Below, piece by piece: positions 24,644 to 33,077 of a DNA stretch of 64,000 nt (positions within the stretch are counted from its first letter, which is position 1; each line of letters begins with the position of its first letter). The notes under the pieces were generated by a model, which saw only the letters and a program-made list of their open reading frames with translations, had not been told where the DNA came from and made no database searches. The stretch lies in NCBI RefSeq assembly GCF_000161455.1, contig NZ_CM000745.1, forward strand, positions 3,492,810 to 3,556,809, written 5' to 3'. The position numbers and the translations under genes were made by a program. The DNA is from Bacillus pseudomycoides DSM 12442. Its GTDB lineage: Bacteria > Bacillota > Bacilli > Bacillales > Bacillaceae_G.

Positions 24644-25201
24644 ATGATTTCAGTAAATGATTTTCGTACAGGTTTAACAATTTCAGTGGACAATGCCCTT
24701 TGGCAAGTGCTTGATTTCCAACATGTAAAGCCAGGTAAAGGTGCTGCGTTCGTTCGCTCTAAATTACGTAACCTTCGCACAGGTTCTGTTCAAGAAAAAA
24801 CATTCCGTGCTGGTGAAAAAGTAGAAAAAGCACACATCGAAAACCGTCGTATGCAATACTTATACGCGAGCGGTGAGTCTCACGTATTTATGGATAACGG
24901 AACTTATGAGCAAATCGAACTTGGCGAAAACCAAATCGAGCGCGAACTTAAATTCCTAAAAGAAAACATGGAAGTAGCAATTATGACATACCAAGGCGAA
25001 GTACTTGGTGTTGAACTTCCAAACACAGTTGAGTTAAAAGTTGTAGAAACAGAGCCTGGTATTAAAGGTGACACAGCTTCTAACGTAACAAAACCAGCTA
25101 CATTAGAAACTGGCCTTGTTGTACAAGTACCAATCTTCATTAACGAAGACGAAATGCTTATCATCAACACAGGTGAAGGTAAATACGTTTCTCGTGCATA
25201 G
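24644..25201 (+). CDS. efp: Translation elongation factor P
   Basis: A 185-aa three-domain factor that rescues ribosomes stalled on polyproline. The loop residue that is modified in B. subtilis, K32, is present in VKPGKGAAFVR. The KOW-like N-domain and two OB domains are complete, ending TGEGKYVSRA. AGGAGG precedes the ATG, and a strong terminator follows the stop. Confidence 0.98.
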   Translation: MISVNDFRTGLTISVDNALWQVLDFQHVKPGKGAAFVRSKLRNLRTGSVQEKTFRAGEKVEKAHIENRRMQYLYASGESHVFMDNGTYEQIELGENQIERELKFLKENMEVAIMTYQGEVLGVELPNTVELKVVETEPGIKGDTASNVTKPATLETGLVVQVPIFINEDEMLIINTGEGKYVSRA

Positions 25202-25204
25202 TTA

Positions 25205-25240
25205 GAAAAAGCACTCGTGATGATCACGAGTGCTTTTTTT
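25205..25240. terminator. efp terminator
   Basis: AAAAAGCACTCGTGAT and ATCACGAGTGCTTTTT form a perfect stem; also usable by the convergent gene. Confidence 0.92.
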
Positions 25241-25541
25241 ATGTGAAATAAGGTATATAATAAATGATGCTTGTAATAAGACTGATAGCTATAAGACTGA
25301 TTGTTCCCATTATGTAAGGACTCCAAATGAATTGGAATGGTTTTACTATCCCTGTTTTGTATATAGTGTGATCCATATTGGCATTAAGATTGATATTTAA
25401 CGCAAGCAACCAAATAACACCGAATATCGCTAAACTCCCTAGAAAGAAGGCCTCCATAAATGACCAACCAACCATTTTTGAAAAAAGGTAGATACCAACA
25501 AATTCTAATGTGATTGTGACAAAAAATTTAATTGCTTTCAA
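25239..25541 (-). CDS. Small three-helix membrane protein
   Basis: A 100-aa protein with hydrophobic segments at about residues 4-22, 32-52 and 75-97. Its start is a TTG at 25541 with AAGGAGG 7 nt upstream; this TTG overlaps the stop codon of the GNAT gene (TTGA), so translation is coupled. No family recognised. Confidence 0.7.
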   Translation of the reverse strand: MKAIKFFVTITLEFVGIYLFSKMVGWSFMEAFFLGSLAIFGVIWLLALNINLNANMDHTIYKTGIVKPFQFIWSPYIMGTISLIAISLITSIIYYIPYFT

Positions 25542-26101
25542 TTTGATGCCTCCTTGTTTTTTAATTCCATCCAATTTAAAAAATTCTCACGAGATATAAC
25601 ATGTAGCACACAAGGGGATTTTGTCTCTTTTTCTAGTGCTATATGTTCATCTGGAAACTGTTTTTCTACATGTAGAGAAATATAAGGTAATTTCTCCTGC
25701 GCTTTTTGCGAACGGATATTAGTTGTTTTTGCGCCCGCGAATACATATGTAAGATCTAATTCTTCAAATGCCATTTTAAAAATTTCCTTTTTAGCAGCTT
25801 CATTGTATCCTTGGCCCCAATATGGATAGCCGAGCCAACTACCGATATGAGATTTCTTTTTTTTGTGATCGATATGTTTGAGAGAGGTGATACCAATTAT
25901 CTCCTTGTTTTCATTTACAATCACTCTTGATAGAGATTGTTTTATTCGTTCTTCTTCCATTGCAAAACGAATAAATGCTTTTGTATCTTCGATAGTTTCT
26001 ACTTTTAGCCCTAGGGCGTCTTTCACATGTGGATCGCTAGATAATGTGAAAATGATGTCTGCATATTGTAAATCGAGTGGTAATAATGTTACGTGATTCA
26101 T
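25538..26101 (-). CDS. GNAT-family N-acetyltransferase (RimJ/RimL-like)
   Basis: A 187-aa acetyltransferase of the RimJ/RimL type: MNHVTLLPLDLQYADIIF, the acetyl-CoA loop region IGSWLGYPYWGQGYNEAAKK and NIRSQKAQEKLPY are typical. Such enzymes acetylate protein N-termini or small molecules; the substrate is not predictable. The ATG at 26101 has AAGGGG upstream. It is coupled by a 4-nt overlap to a small membrane protein gene. Confidence 0.85.
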   Translation of the reverse strand: MNHVTLLPLDLQYADIIFTLSSDPHVKDALGLKVETIEDTKAFIRFAMEEERIKQSLSRVIVNENKEIIGITSLKHIDHKKKKSHIGSWLGYPYWGQGYNEAAKKEIFKMAFEELDLTYVFAGAKTTNIRSQKAQEKLPYISLHVEKQFPDEHIALEKETKSPCVLHVISRENFLNWMELKNKEASN

Positions 26102-26298
26102 AGAAAATCCCCTTTCGTACACTAAATATAACATAAACTAATGGGAATATTCAGATTTTTACGGTAATTGATGTGAAAAATTATGTTTTTACTTCTGAAA
26201 TAGACAACCTCTGCATATGGTTGTACAAATATATTCTTTTTGGAATAAGAGTTTTGTTAGTGAACTGAAAAGTAATTAGTAGGAGAGAAGGTGGGAGA

Positions 26299-26580
26299 AT
26301 GAAACAATGGCTGGCGGCAATGGAAACATCCGTGCTTGTCATGGGATTGCTTCGGTTGTTTTCAGGTAGTGCGGAGATATTCGCCGCTTTGCTTATGCTT
26401 TATGTGAATGATGCAAAAAAAGCATTGTTTATAAATGGTATGTTGGCATTTGTTGGACCGACTGTATTAATTTTAACGATGTCGATCGGCATTGCGAGCG
26501 TTGCAAATGAAATTTCTTTTTTGAAGCTCTTTTTTCTAACTCTCGGAATTGGCTGTATTTTTATTGCAGTGCTGAAATAG
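26299..26580 (+). CDS. yqhV: YqhV (DUF2619) membrane protein
   Basis: A 93-aa protein with three hydrophobic segments and the conserved pattern LRLFSGSAEIFAALLML and FVGPTVLILTM seen in B. subtilis YqhV. It is the gene directly upstream of spoIIIAA, 27 nt away, as in other bacilli, and probably co-expressed with that operon during sporulation. Function unknown. Confidence 0.9.
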   Translation: MKQWLAAMETSVLVMGLLRLFSGSAEIFAALLMLYVNDAKKALFINGMLAFVGPTVLILTMSIGIASVANEISFLKLFFLTLGIGCIFIAVLK

Positions 26581-26607
26581 TAAGTCAAGTATGGTGGGGA
26601 GAAGCAG

Positions 26608-27534
26608 ATGAAAGAAGTATTAGAGGTTTTACCAAAAGCGATGAAACAGTTTATTGAAGGCTGTGAACAATATAGCGCGTTAGAAGAAATTAGGGTTCGG
26701 ATAGGAAGGCAACTTGAATGTATTGCTCGTGGAGAAGTGTTCTTTTATGACTATGTCGTTACAGCAGAGGATGCAATCTACTTATTAAATAAGCTTAGTC
26801 AATATTCTATTTATACGATGGAAGAAGAGTTAAAGCGTGGGTATGTTACTTTGCGCGGTGGTCACAGGATTGGCTTAGCTGGAAAAGTAATTACAGAGAA
26901 AAGTGCAGTGAAGATGATTCGAGATGTGTCATCATTTAATATTCGAATTGCCCGTCAAAAAATCGGGATAGCTGAGCCACTCTTATCTTATTTGTATGAC
27001 TCACGTTGGTTAAACACAATGGTAATTGGCCCTCCGCAAACAGGGAAAACAACACTTCTCAGGGATGTGGCACGTTGTATGAGTCAAGGGGTTCGTTCTC
27101 ATGAAATTCCTTCTTGTAAAGTGGGGATTGTTGATGAACGTTCAGAAATCGCTGGATGTGTAAAAGGGATTCCGCAATATGAATTTGGCCAGCGTGTTGA
27201 TGTGTTGGATGCATGTCCAAAAGCAGAAGGAATGATGATGATGATTCGTTCCATGAGTCCGGACGTATTAATTGTTGATGAAATTGGGCGTGTGGAAGAT
27301 AGTGAAGCGATTATGGAGGCGGTACATGCGGGGGTTCAGCTTTTTATAAGTGCTCACGGATTTTCTTTTGATGATGTAATGAAACGACCATCTTTAAAGG
27401 CTGTGATGGAGCTTGGTGTGTTTGATCGCTTTATTGAACTATCAAAAGCAAAGGGACCTGGAACCGTTGTTCAAGTCAAGGATGGAGATGGAAAGCCTGT
27501 TCAAAGGCGAGGGAAGGTTCAAAGCGTATGGTGA
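26608..27534 (+). CDS. spoIIIAA: Stage III sporulation protein AA (ATPase)
   Basis: A 308-aa secretion-type ATPase with Walker A GPPQTGKTTLL (141-151), VGIVDERSEIAG and a Walker B DVLIVDEIGR. It powers or assembles the SpoIIIA-SpoIIQ channel between mother cell and forespore, and acts at the mother-cell membrane. First gene of the eight-gene spoIIIA operon, overlapping spoIIIAB by 7 nt. I could not pick out a sigma-E promoter with confidence in the short upstream gap. Confidence 0.97.
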   Translation: MKEVLEVLPKAMKQFIEGCEQYSALEEIRVRIGRQLECIARGEVFFYDYVVTAEDAIYLLNKLSQYSIYTMEEELKRGYVTLRGGHRIGLAGKVITEKSAVKMIRDVSSFNIRIARQKIGIAEPLLSYLYDSRWLNTMVIGPPQTGKTTLLRDVARCMSQGVRSHEIPSCKVGIVDERSEIAGCVKGIPQYEFGQRVDVLDACPKAEGMMMMIRSMSPDVLIVDEIGRVEDSEAIMEAVHAGVQLFISAHGFSFDDVMKRPSLKAVMELGVFDRFIELSKAKGPGTVVQVKDGDGKPVQRRGKVQSVW

Positions 27535-28043
27535 AAATATTTGGTGCGGTGTTAATTGTAGCGGTGAGCACTCTCTTTGGTTTTTCGTATGCCAAAAGAT
27601 ATAGTGAACGCCCGCGTCAACTTAGGCTTTTAAAAGCAGCGCTGCAATCGTTAGAAGCTGAAATCATGTATGGGCATACGCCTTTATCAGAAGCAGCAGA
27701 GCGCTTAGTAAAACAAATGCCAAAGCCTTTAAACTGGATATTTCAAAGTTTTTCAAAGCGACTAGAAAGCGGCGAACAAACAGTTAGAGAGGCTTGGCTT
27801 GAAAGTTTACAAGAAAATTGGAAACTCACTGCATTTAAACAAACTGAATATGAGATTTTGCAGCAATTTGGTGAAACGTTAGGGCAGCATGACCGTGAAT
27901 CGCAGCAAAAGCATATTCGCTTATGTATTACGCACCTAGAAAGAGAAGAGGGTGAAGCGAAAGCACTTCAACTTCAATATGAAAAGATGATAAAGAGTTT
28001 GGGTGTACTAGCAGGACTACTTATCGTAATTTTACTGCTATAG
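27528..28043 (+). CDS. spoIIIAB: Stage III sporulation protein AB
   Basis: A 171-aa protein with an N-terminal membrane helix (about 5-20), a helical soluble domain like type II secretion GspF proteins, and a C-terminal membrane helix (LGVLAGLLIVILLL). Part of the feeding-tube complex made in the mother cell under sigma-E. Length equals that of B. subtilis SpoIIIAB. Confidence 0.96.
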   Translation: MVKIFGAVLIVAVSTLFGFSYAKRYSERPRQLRLLKAALQSLEAEIMYGHTPLSEAAERLVKQMPKPLNWIFQSFSKRLESGEQTVREAWLESLQENWKLTAFKQTEYEILQQFGETLGQHDRESQQKHIRLCITHLEREEGEAKALQLQYEKMIKSLGVLAGLLIVILLL

Positions 28044-28058
28044 GGGGGGAGAAAGGCG

Positions 28059-28262
28059 ATGTCCATCGATGTTGGATTAATATTTCAAATCGCCGGAATC
28101 GGCATTGTTTTAGCTTTCATTCATACAGTACTAAAAGAGTTAAAGCGGGAGGATATTGCAAACTGGGTTATTCTTGTCGGTTTTGTTGTTATTTTATTTC
28201 ATGTTGCATTTTTGATTAATACTTTGTTTGACAAGATTAAAAGTGTCTTTCTCTTCCAGTAA
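28059..28262 (+). CDS. spoIIIAC: Stage III sporulation protein AC
   Basis: A 67-aa two-helix membrane protein (SIDVGLIFQIAGIGIVLAF, then WVILVGFVVILFHVAF). The family is paralogous to SpoIIIAD and forms part of the membrane platform of the SpoIIIA channel. GGGGGGAG precedes the ATG. Confidence 0.96.
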   Translation: MSIDVGLIFQIAGIGIVLAFIHTVLKELKREDIANWVILVGFVVILFHVAFLINTLFDKIKSVFLFQ

Positions 28263-28276
28263 AGGAGGCGGTTCGA

Positions 28277-28669
28277 ATCGAGATTTTACAAATTGTCGGA
28301 TTGGGCCTCGTCGCGACATTTTTAGCAGCTGTGCTAAATCAACATAAATCTAGTATCACTTCTTTGTTTATTGTGTTCATCGCGAGTGTCATGTTTCTGC
28401 TGCTAATCGATCAAATTCATTCTATTTTAAGAATGATTGAGCGAGTTGCCAGTGAGGCGAAAGTAAGCAATGTCTATGTAGAGACACTGCTGAAAATTAT
28501 TGGAATTGCTTACATTGCTGAGTTTGGGGCACAAATTACAAAAGATGCTGGTCAAGGTGCAATTGCTTCAAAAATTGAATTAGCAGGGAAAATTTTAATT
28601 CTTGTTATGGCTATTCCTATTTTAACGGTTGTAATTGAAACAATTCTTGGTTTTTTACCTACGGGATAA
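28277..28669 (+). CDS. spoIIIAD: Stage III sporulation protein AD, probable AUC start
   Basis: The frame encodes IEILQIVGLGLVATFLAAVL ... and ends PILTVVIETILGFLPTG, clearly SpoIIIAD (family length ~130 aa). Upstream of the conserved N-terminus there is no ATG, GTG or TTG: codons after the preceding stop read AAG GAG GCG GTT CGA ATC GAG ATT TTA. A strong AAAGGAGG (28261-28268) is 8 nt before ATC at 28277, so ATC is the likely start (130 aa). A TTG at 28301 lacks a ribosome binding site and would remove eight conserved residues. Three transmembrane helices. Confidence 0.85.
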   Translation: MEILQIVGLGLVATFLAAVLNQHKSSITSLFIVFIASVMFLLLIDQIHSILRMIERVASEAKVSNVYVETLLKIIGIAYIAEFGAQITKDAGQGAIASKIELAGKILILVMAIPILTVVIETILGFLPTG

Positions 28670-28679
28670 GGGGGAGTGA

Positions 28680-29852
28680 ATGTTGCAAAGGTTTGGAGCT
28701 AAGCTGCTGTTTGCTTGCTTCCTTTTCTTTTCTTTACCAATTGTCGTACAAGCTTCTCCTGTAGAAAAAAACGTCGTAGATCAACAATTGGATAAACTCG
28801 GAATCGAAGATGTGAAGCAGTTTTGGGACGGGCTTGTCACAAAATACGGAGGTTATTTACCAGAGAGTCAAAAGGGAAGTTTTATGGAATTTGTAAAGGG
28901 CGAAAAGGAATTTTCTATAAAAGAATGGATGATAGGGCTATTAAAATATTTATTTCATGAGCTTGTTGCAAATGGAAAGCTACTTGGAACGCTCATTATG
29001 CTCACAATTTTCAGTGCATTATTACAATCACTACAATCTGCCTTTTCGAAGAGTAGCATAAGTAAAATTGCAGATGCCGTTGTATATATGGTGTTAATTA
29101 TTTTTGCTTTAAATAGTTTTTATGTGGTCATGACGTATGCACGAGAAACGATTCAAACGATGGTAGATTTTATATTAGCTTTGCTTCCTATTCTCCTAGC
29201 ACTCATAGCGACCGGAGGCGGGGTTGTATCAGTATCCTTCTTCCATCCGATTATCATTTTTTTAATGAATACAAGTGGGCTGCTTATGAACTATATTGTT
29301 CTTCCGCTCTTATTACTTGCGACCATCTTAAGCATTGTAAGTACAATGAGTGATCAATATAAAGTTACGAAATTGTCCAAGCTCCTGCAAAATGTAAGTG
29401 TTGGGATTATTGGTATCTTTCTAACAGTTTTTCTAGGCGTATTATCTGTGCAAGGGACAGCAACAGCAGTTGCTGATGGTATAGCTGTTAAAACAGCGAA
29501 GTTTGTAACGGGAAATTTTATTCCTGTGGTAGGGCGGATGTTTACAGAAGCGGCGGATACTGTTATTAGCGCCTCTGGGTTATTAAAGAATACGGTCGGG
29601 ATTATCGGGCTTGTTATCTTATGTTTAATCGTTGCTTTTCCAGCGATTCAAATCTTTTGTATCGCGTTTATTTATAAATTCGCAGCGGCAGTACTACAGC
29701 CAGTTGGCGGAGGAGCTATTATTAAATGTTTAGATATTATAGGAAGAAGTATCATTTATGTATTTGCCTGCTTAGCTATCGTATCCTTTATGTTTTTTTT
29801 AAGCATTACCATTATTATTGCCGCGGGGAACATTACCCTCATGATGCGATAG
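28680..29852 (+). CDS. spoIIIAE: Stage III sporulation protein AE
   Basis: A 390-aa protein with an N-terminal signal sequence (LLFACFLFFSLPIVVQASP) and about seven membrane helices. It is a core membrane component of the SpoIIIA channel. AAGGGGGAG precedes the ATG. The gene lies between AD and AF with short gaps, as in all spoIIIA operons. Confidence 0.96.
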   Translation: MLQRFGAKLLFACFLFFSLPIVVQASPVEKNVVDQQLDKLGIEDVKQFWDGLVTKYGGYLPESQKGSFMEFVKGEKEFSIKEWMIGLLKYLFHELVANGKLLGTLIMLTIFSALLQSLQSAFSKSSISKIADAVVYMVLIIFALNSFYVVMTYARETIQTMVDFILALLPILLALIATGGGVVSVSFFHPIIIFLMNTSGLLMNYIVLPLLLLATILSIVSTMSDQYKVTKLSKLLQNVSVGIIGIFLTVFLGVLSVQGTATAVADGIAVKTAKFVTGNFIPVVGRMFTEAADTVISASGLLKNTVGIIGLVILCLIVAFPAIQIFCIAFIYKFAAAVLQPVGGGAIIKCLDIIGRSIIYVFACLAIVSFMFFLSITIIIAAGNITLMMR

Positions 29853-29864
29853 GAGGTGACGAGT

Positions 29865-30497
29865 ATGCAATTTGTTACAGAGTGGATTAGAAATATTATC
29901 GTCTTTTTGCTCTTAGCGACGATGCTGCATCTTATCCTTCCTAATTCAAATTTACAAAAGTATGTCAAATTTGTTGTGAGCTTATTGTTAGTCGTTTTAA
30001 TCTTAACGCCGCTATTTAAGTTATTACAAATGGATGTAAATGAAGTGATTGCGAATTTTAATCAAGAAAAATACGTAGCGGACGGATCGATAAAAAATTC
30101 AATTGATACAAAGAAAAAAGAAATACAAGCCCTAACACGTGCATATAGTTTAGAAGAGATGGCTGTCAAAATGAAAAAAGAAGTTGGAAAAGAATTTGAG
30201 AAAAAGTATGGCGTGACAGTGTCTGAAATAAAAATAATTGCAGCAGAAACTAAGGAAGAAGTAAAAGCGGCAAAAGATATTCAATCTGTTATTGTGACGC
30301 TAAAAGAAGCTGAAGTGAAGAAAAACGATGCAATTGAAACAGTAAAGCCAGTTGAAATTAATACGAGAGCGCCTCGGAAAACTTCGGAAGAAACAAATGT
30401 AGAAATGAAACAGTTCTTTTCAAGCAGGTGGCAGCTAGAGGATAAACAAATCCAAGTTCAAATGGAAGGGGGGACAGGTAGAGTAAATGGACAATAA
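29865..30497 (+). CDS. spoIIIAF: Stage III sporulation protein AF
   Basis: A 210-aa protein with two N-terminal membrane helices (about 7-25 and 32-50) and a soluble domain with the ring-building fold seen in SpoIIIAG/AH. The ATG at 29865 follows AGGAGGTG; an in-frame GTG at 29856 is within that site. It overlaps spoIIIAG by 11 nt. Confidence 0.94.
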   Translation: MQFVTEWIRNIIVFLLLATMLHLILPNSNLQKYVKFVVSLLLVVLILTPLFKLLQMDVNEVIANFNQEKYVADGSIKNSIDTKKKEIQALTRAYSLEEMAVKMKKEVGKEFEKKYGVTVSEIKIIAAETKEEVKAAKDIQSVIVTLKEAEVKKNDAIETVKPVEINTRAPRKTSEETNVEMKQFFSSRWQLEDKQIQVQMEGGTGRVNGQ

Positions 30498-31152
30498 AGA
30501 TAAAAACTCGAAATTCTCATTTTTTCGCAACTTATTGAAAGGGGACGAAAAAGATGATAGGGAGAAAGGAAAAAAAGTAACACCTAAGTTTTTGCTTGTC
30601 CTACTCATACTTGGAATGTTGCTTATGTTTTTTAGTAATTTCTTTCAACCGAAAAAAGAAGAAGTGCCTGTGTTTAAAGAAAAGACAAGTCAAGATTCAG
30701 AAAAAGATGTGCCGACTTTTGGACAAAAAAAGAGCGAGAACATGTCAGCTATAGAAAAATACGAAAAAGCATATGAACAAGAATTGAAAGCAGCATTAGA
30801 AGATATAACAGGGGTTAAAGATGTGTCTATTGAAGTGAATTTGGACTCATCAGAAGAAAAAATACTTGAAAAAAATATTGTGAAACGATCGCAAACAACA
30901 GGTGAAACAGATAAAACTGGAGGAAAAAGACAAGTTGAAGATGAATCAACTGATGAAAAAACGGTGATTATACGCGAAGGTGATAAAGAAACTCCGATTG
31001 TATTGCGAACAGAGAAACCAAAAGTGAGAGGTGTCCTTGTCGTAGCAAAAGGGGTGGATAATATACAAATAAAAGCAATGGTAAAGGAAGCGGTGACACG
31101 TATGCTTGATGTACCATCACACCGCGTAGCAGTACTACCAAAAAAGGGTTAG
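30487..31152 (+). CDS. spoIIIAG: Stage III sporulation protein AG
   Basis: A 221-aa protein with one membrane helix (LLVLLILGMLLMFFSNFF) after a basic N-terminus and an extracellular ring-building motif domain. In B. subtilis SpoIIIAG makes the large 30-subunit ring in the intermembrane space. The region between the halves (about residues 130-160) is rich in Lys, Glu and Thr, where the beta-triangle insertion lies. Confidence 0.95.
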   Translation: MDNKDKNSKFSFFRNLLKGDEKDDREKGKKVTPKFLLVLLILGMLLMFFSNFFQPKKEEVPVFKEKTSQDSEKDVPTFGQKKSENMSAIEKYEKAYEQELKAALEDITGVKDVSIEVNLDSSEEKILEKNIVKRSQTTGETDKTGGKRQVEDESTDEKTVIIREGDKETPIVLRTEKPKVRGVLVVAKGVDNIQIKAMVKEAVTRMLDVPSHRVAVLPKKG

Positions 31153-31164
31153 GGAGGAAATAAA

Positions 31165-31818
31165 GTGTTGAAAAAACAAACAGTTTGGTTACTAACAATG
31201 CTAAGTTTAGTTGTTGTGTTATCTGTCTATTATGTAACAACGCCTGACAAAATGAATACTGCAACACCAACAGCGAGTGAAAAGGTTGGACAAGAAAAGC
31301 AAGGTGTTGAAAAAGAAGTGACAAAAGAAACGACAAAAGAAACATCTAATAAAGAAGCTACTCCAAAAGAAACAACGAAAGAAACATCGGGCAAAGAAAC
31401 AGAGAAAAAAGATGATAGTAAAAAAGAGACAAGCAAAAAAGAAGGCAATGTAACAGTTCAATCAAGTGATGAAAACTTTACAGCACTTCGTTTGAAAATG
31501 GAAGATCAACGCAGTGCAGAGAAAGAAAAATTACAAGATGTTATGAAATCAACGAAATCTTCCGCTGAAGAAATAAGTAAAGCGAAAGATGAATTAAATG
31601 CAATCGATCAGATGGAAACAAAGGAAGGGTTGCTTGAAACAGTTATTAAATCACAAGGTGGCTATAAAGATGCGCTTGTAAGAGCTGATGGAACTGATAT
31701 TAAAGTAACAGTAAAAGCTACGAAGCATTCTCAAAAAGAAGCAAATAAAATTATCCAACTTGTTCGTGCTGAGGCAGGATCCAAGGATGTAGGCGTCAAG
31801 TTTGATCCAGTAAAATAA
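31165..31818 (+). CDS. spoIIIAH: Stage III sporulation protein AH
   Basis: A 217-aa protein with one membrane helix (residues 6-24) and a C-terminal YscJ/FliF-like ring domain that pairs with forespore SpoIIQ. Between them is a ~60-residue linker of repeated Lys-Glu-Thr units (KETTKETSNKEATPKETTKE and on), probably a flexible spacer in the intermembrane space; such linkers vary in length between strains. Start GTG at 31165 (TTG at 31168 possible) with GGGAGG upstream. Confidence 0.95.
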   Translation: MLKKQTVWLLTMLSLVVVLSVYYVTTPDKMNTATPTASEKVGQEKQGVEKEVTKETTKETSNKEATPKETTKETSGKETEKKDDSKKETSKKEGNVTVQSSDENFTALRLKMEDQRSAEKEKLQDVMKSTKSSAEEISKAKDELNAIDQMETKEGLLETVIKSQGGYKDALVRADGTDIKVTVKATKHSQKEANKIIQLVRAEAGSKDVGVKFDPVK

Positions 31819-31846
31819 ATTTTAAATATGTATTACGAGCTATGAT

Positions 31847-31881
31847 AAGCTGGAGGATTACTACTCGCGAACAGCCGGATA
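31847..31881 (+). repeat. Copy A of a short dispersed repeat
   Basis: The stretch ending TTACTACTCGCGAACAGCCG at 31859-31878 plus GATA matches copy B (49317-49352) at 19 of 24 core positions, and further upstream (AAGCTGGAGGA versus GAGGTGGGGGTC) with one gap. It lies between the spoIIIAH stop and a terminator. Confidence 0.45.
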
Positions 31882-31914
31882 GAAAAAAGCTATCGTTTTC
31901 GATAGCTTTTTTCT
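31881..31914. terminator. Perfect bidirectional terminator
   Basis: AGAAAAAAGCTATCG and CGATAGCTTTTTTCT form a perfect 15-bp stem with a TTTT loop, between spoIIIAH and a convergent small gene. Confidence 0.93.
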
Positions 31915-32087
31915 ATTTCATCTTTTTGTGCTATTTCAATGTTTTCTCCTCGGAAAGGAGAAATGCGCTGAGAGTAAAAAATTAAAGGTTCGTGGTAATG
32001 GTGGTTGCTTTTTCCGTATTTTATATGAGTGAAGACAACGATGAGCCAGATTAATACAGCTGGTAAGAACAAGATGAGCCATATCAT
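31890..32087 (-). CDS. Small single-helix membrane protein
   Basis: A 65-aa protein with one N-terminal membrane helix (MIWLILFLPAVLIWLIVVF) and a polar, His-rich tail (KSNHHYHEP). The ATG at 32087 has GAGGTG 7 nt upstream. Its end overlaps the shared terminator. No family recognised. Confidence 0.6.
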   Translation of the reverse strand: MIWLILFLPAVLIWLIVVFTHIKYGKSNHHYHEPLIFYSQRISPFRGENIEIAQKDEIEKSYRKR

Positions 32088-32572
32088 GTTTCTGCACCTC
32101 ACTATTAAGATATTTTACTTTACTTTGAACATACTATTCGTATGTGAAGGAAGGATGAACGGCTTGTAAATAAAAAAATAATATTTTGTAAAATATGTTG
32201 TTGTACATAGTTAAAATAAGATGAGAATAATAAATCAAGAGCTCTAAATTTTAAATGAAAAAAGAGAAAAAACATGTTTTTTATGAAGTGGTCTTGCCAA
32301 TTTTGAGTGAAACTTGGTATTATTACTAGGTAATAAATTATTTAGTGAAATAATATTTTTTACAGGAGTTTCGATTTATCGTAAAGAAATATAAATTGGA
32401 ATGTTGAAAATATTTATCGTAAGATGAGAGTAGCAAAAGTTTCTATTAGTAAATGTTATAGGAATGATTTCTCTAGGAGAATGAATCGTATCTTTACAGA
32501 CAACATAGTTTGCTTTTATATGTTCAGTATCTGTAAGAACGGGACAAACAAGTGTATGGGAGTGGATTTTAT
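32088..32572 (+). promoter_or_regulatory. Long AT-rich region upstream of accB
   Basis: No gene is visible in these 485 nt. It contains a 16-bp palindrome AAAAAACATGTTTTTT (about 32268-32283), a sigma-A promoter (TTGCCA 32294-32299, 18 nt, TATTAT 32318-32323) and a FapR-like box on it, leaving a ~240-nt leader of unknown structure before accB. Confidence 0.5.
32320..32336. promoter_or_regulatory. FapR-like operator on the accBC promoter
   Basis: TTATTACTAGGTAATAA is a 7-3-7 inverted repeat overlapping the -10 box and expected start site. Read on the minus strand (TTATTACCTAGTAATAA) it agrees at 14 of 17 positions with the B. subtilis fapR operator as I remember it (TTAGTACCTAGTCTTAA). Confidence 0.5.
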
Positions 32573-33061
32573 ATGTTTAAAATTCAAGAAGTTCGTGAAT
32601 TAATTAAGTTAATTGATAGCTCTAACATTGATGAATTTGAATACAAAAAAGATGGCACGACAATTAAAATGAAAAAGCGTGGGAATGAAGTTGTGTCTGT
32701 ACAGACAACGCCAGTAGTGAAACAAGCATTACAAACGCAAGCGGTAGAAATGGAAACAGCCGTAGCAGCGGCGCAGGTAGAAGTACCGAAGCAGGAAGAG
32801 AAGAAAGCTGTTCAAGATGAGAATTTACATACAATCACATCACCGATGGTTGGAACATTCTATGCATCTTCTTCACCAGATACGCCTGCATATGTAAGTG
32901 TCGGGGATCGCGTTTCAGAAGGTACAGTCGTTTGCATCGTTGAAGCGATGAAGCTCTTTAATGAAATTGAAGCAGAAGTAAATGGAGAGATTGTTGAAAT
33001 TCTTGTGAACAACGGACAACTTGTTGAGTATGGACAACCGCTATTTCTTGTAAAAGCGTAA
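32573..33061 (+). CDS. accB: Biotin carboxyl carrier protein of acetyl-CoA carboxylase
   Basis: Carries CO2 on biotin between AccC and the transferase in malonyl-CoA synthesis. The 162-aa protein has a helical N-terminus (FKIQEVRELIKLIDSSNIDE), an Ala/Gln-rich linker and a biotinyl domain with the acceptor lysine K127 in VEAMKLFNE. The ATG at 32573 with GGGAG upstream starts MFKIQE as in other bacilli. Forms an operon with accC (16-nt gap). Confidence 0.97.
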   Translation: MFKIQEVRELIKLIDSSNIDEFEYKKDGTTIKMKKRGNEVVSVQTTPVVKQALQTQAVEMETAVAAAQVEVPKQEEKKAVQDENLHTITSPMVGTFYASSSPDTPAYVSVGDRVSEGTVVCIVEAMKLFNEIEAEVNGEIVEILVNNGQLVEYGQPLFLVKA

Positions 33062-33077
33062 TAAGGGAGTCTTTGTG

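Noticed and set aside
31219..31461. Minus-strand frames rich in Phe and Cys opposite spoIIIAH
   Set aside because: They mirror the Lys-Glu-Thr repeat linker of spoIIIAH; a composition artefact, not genes.
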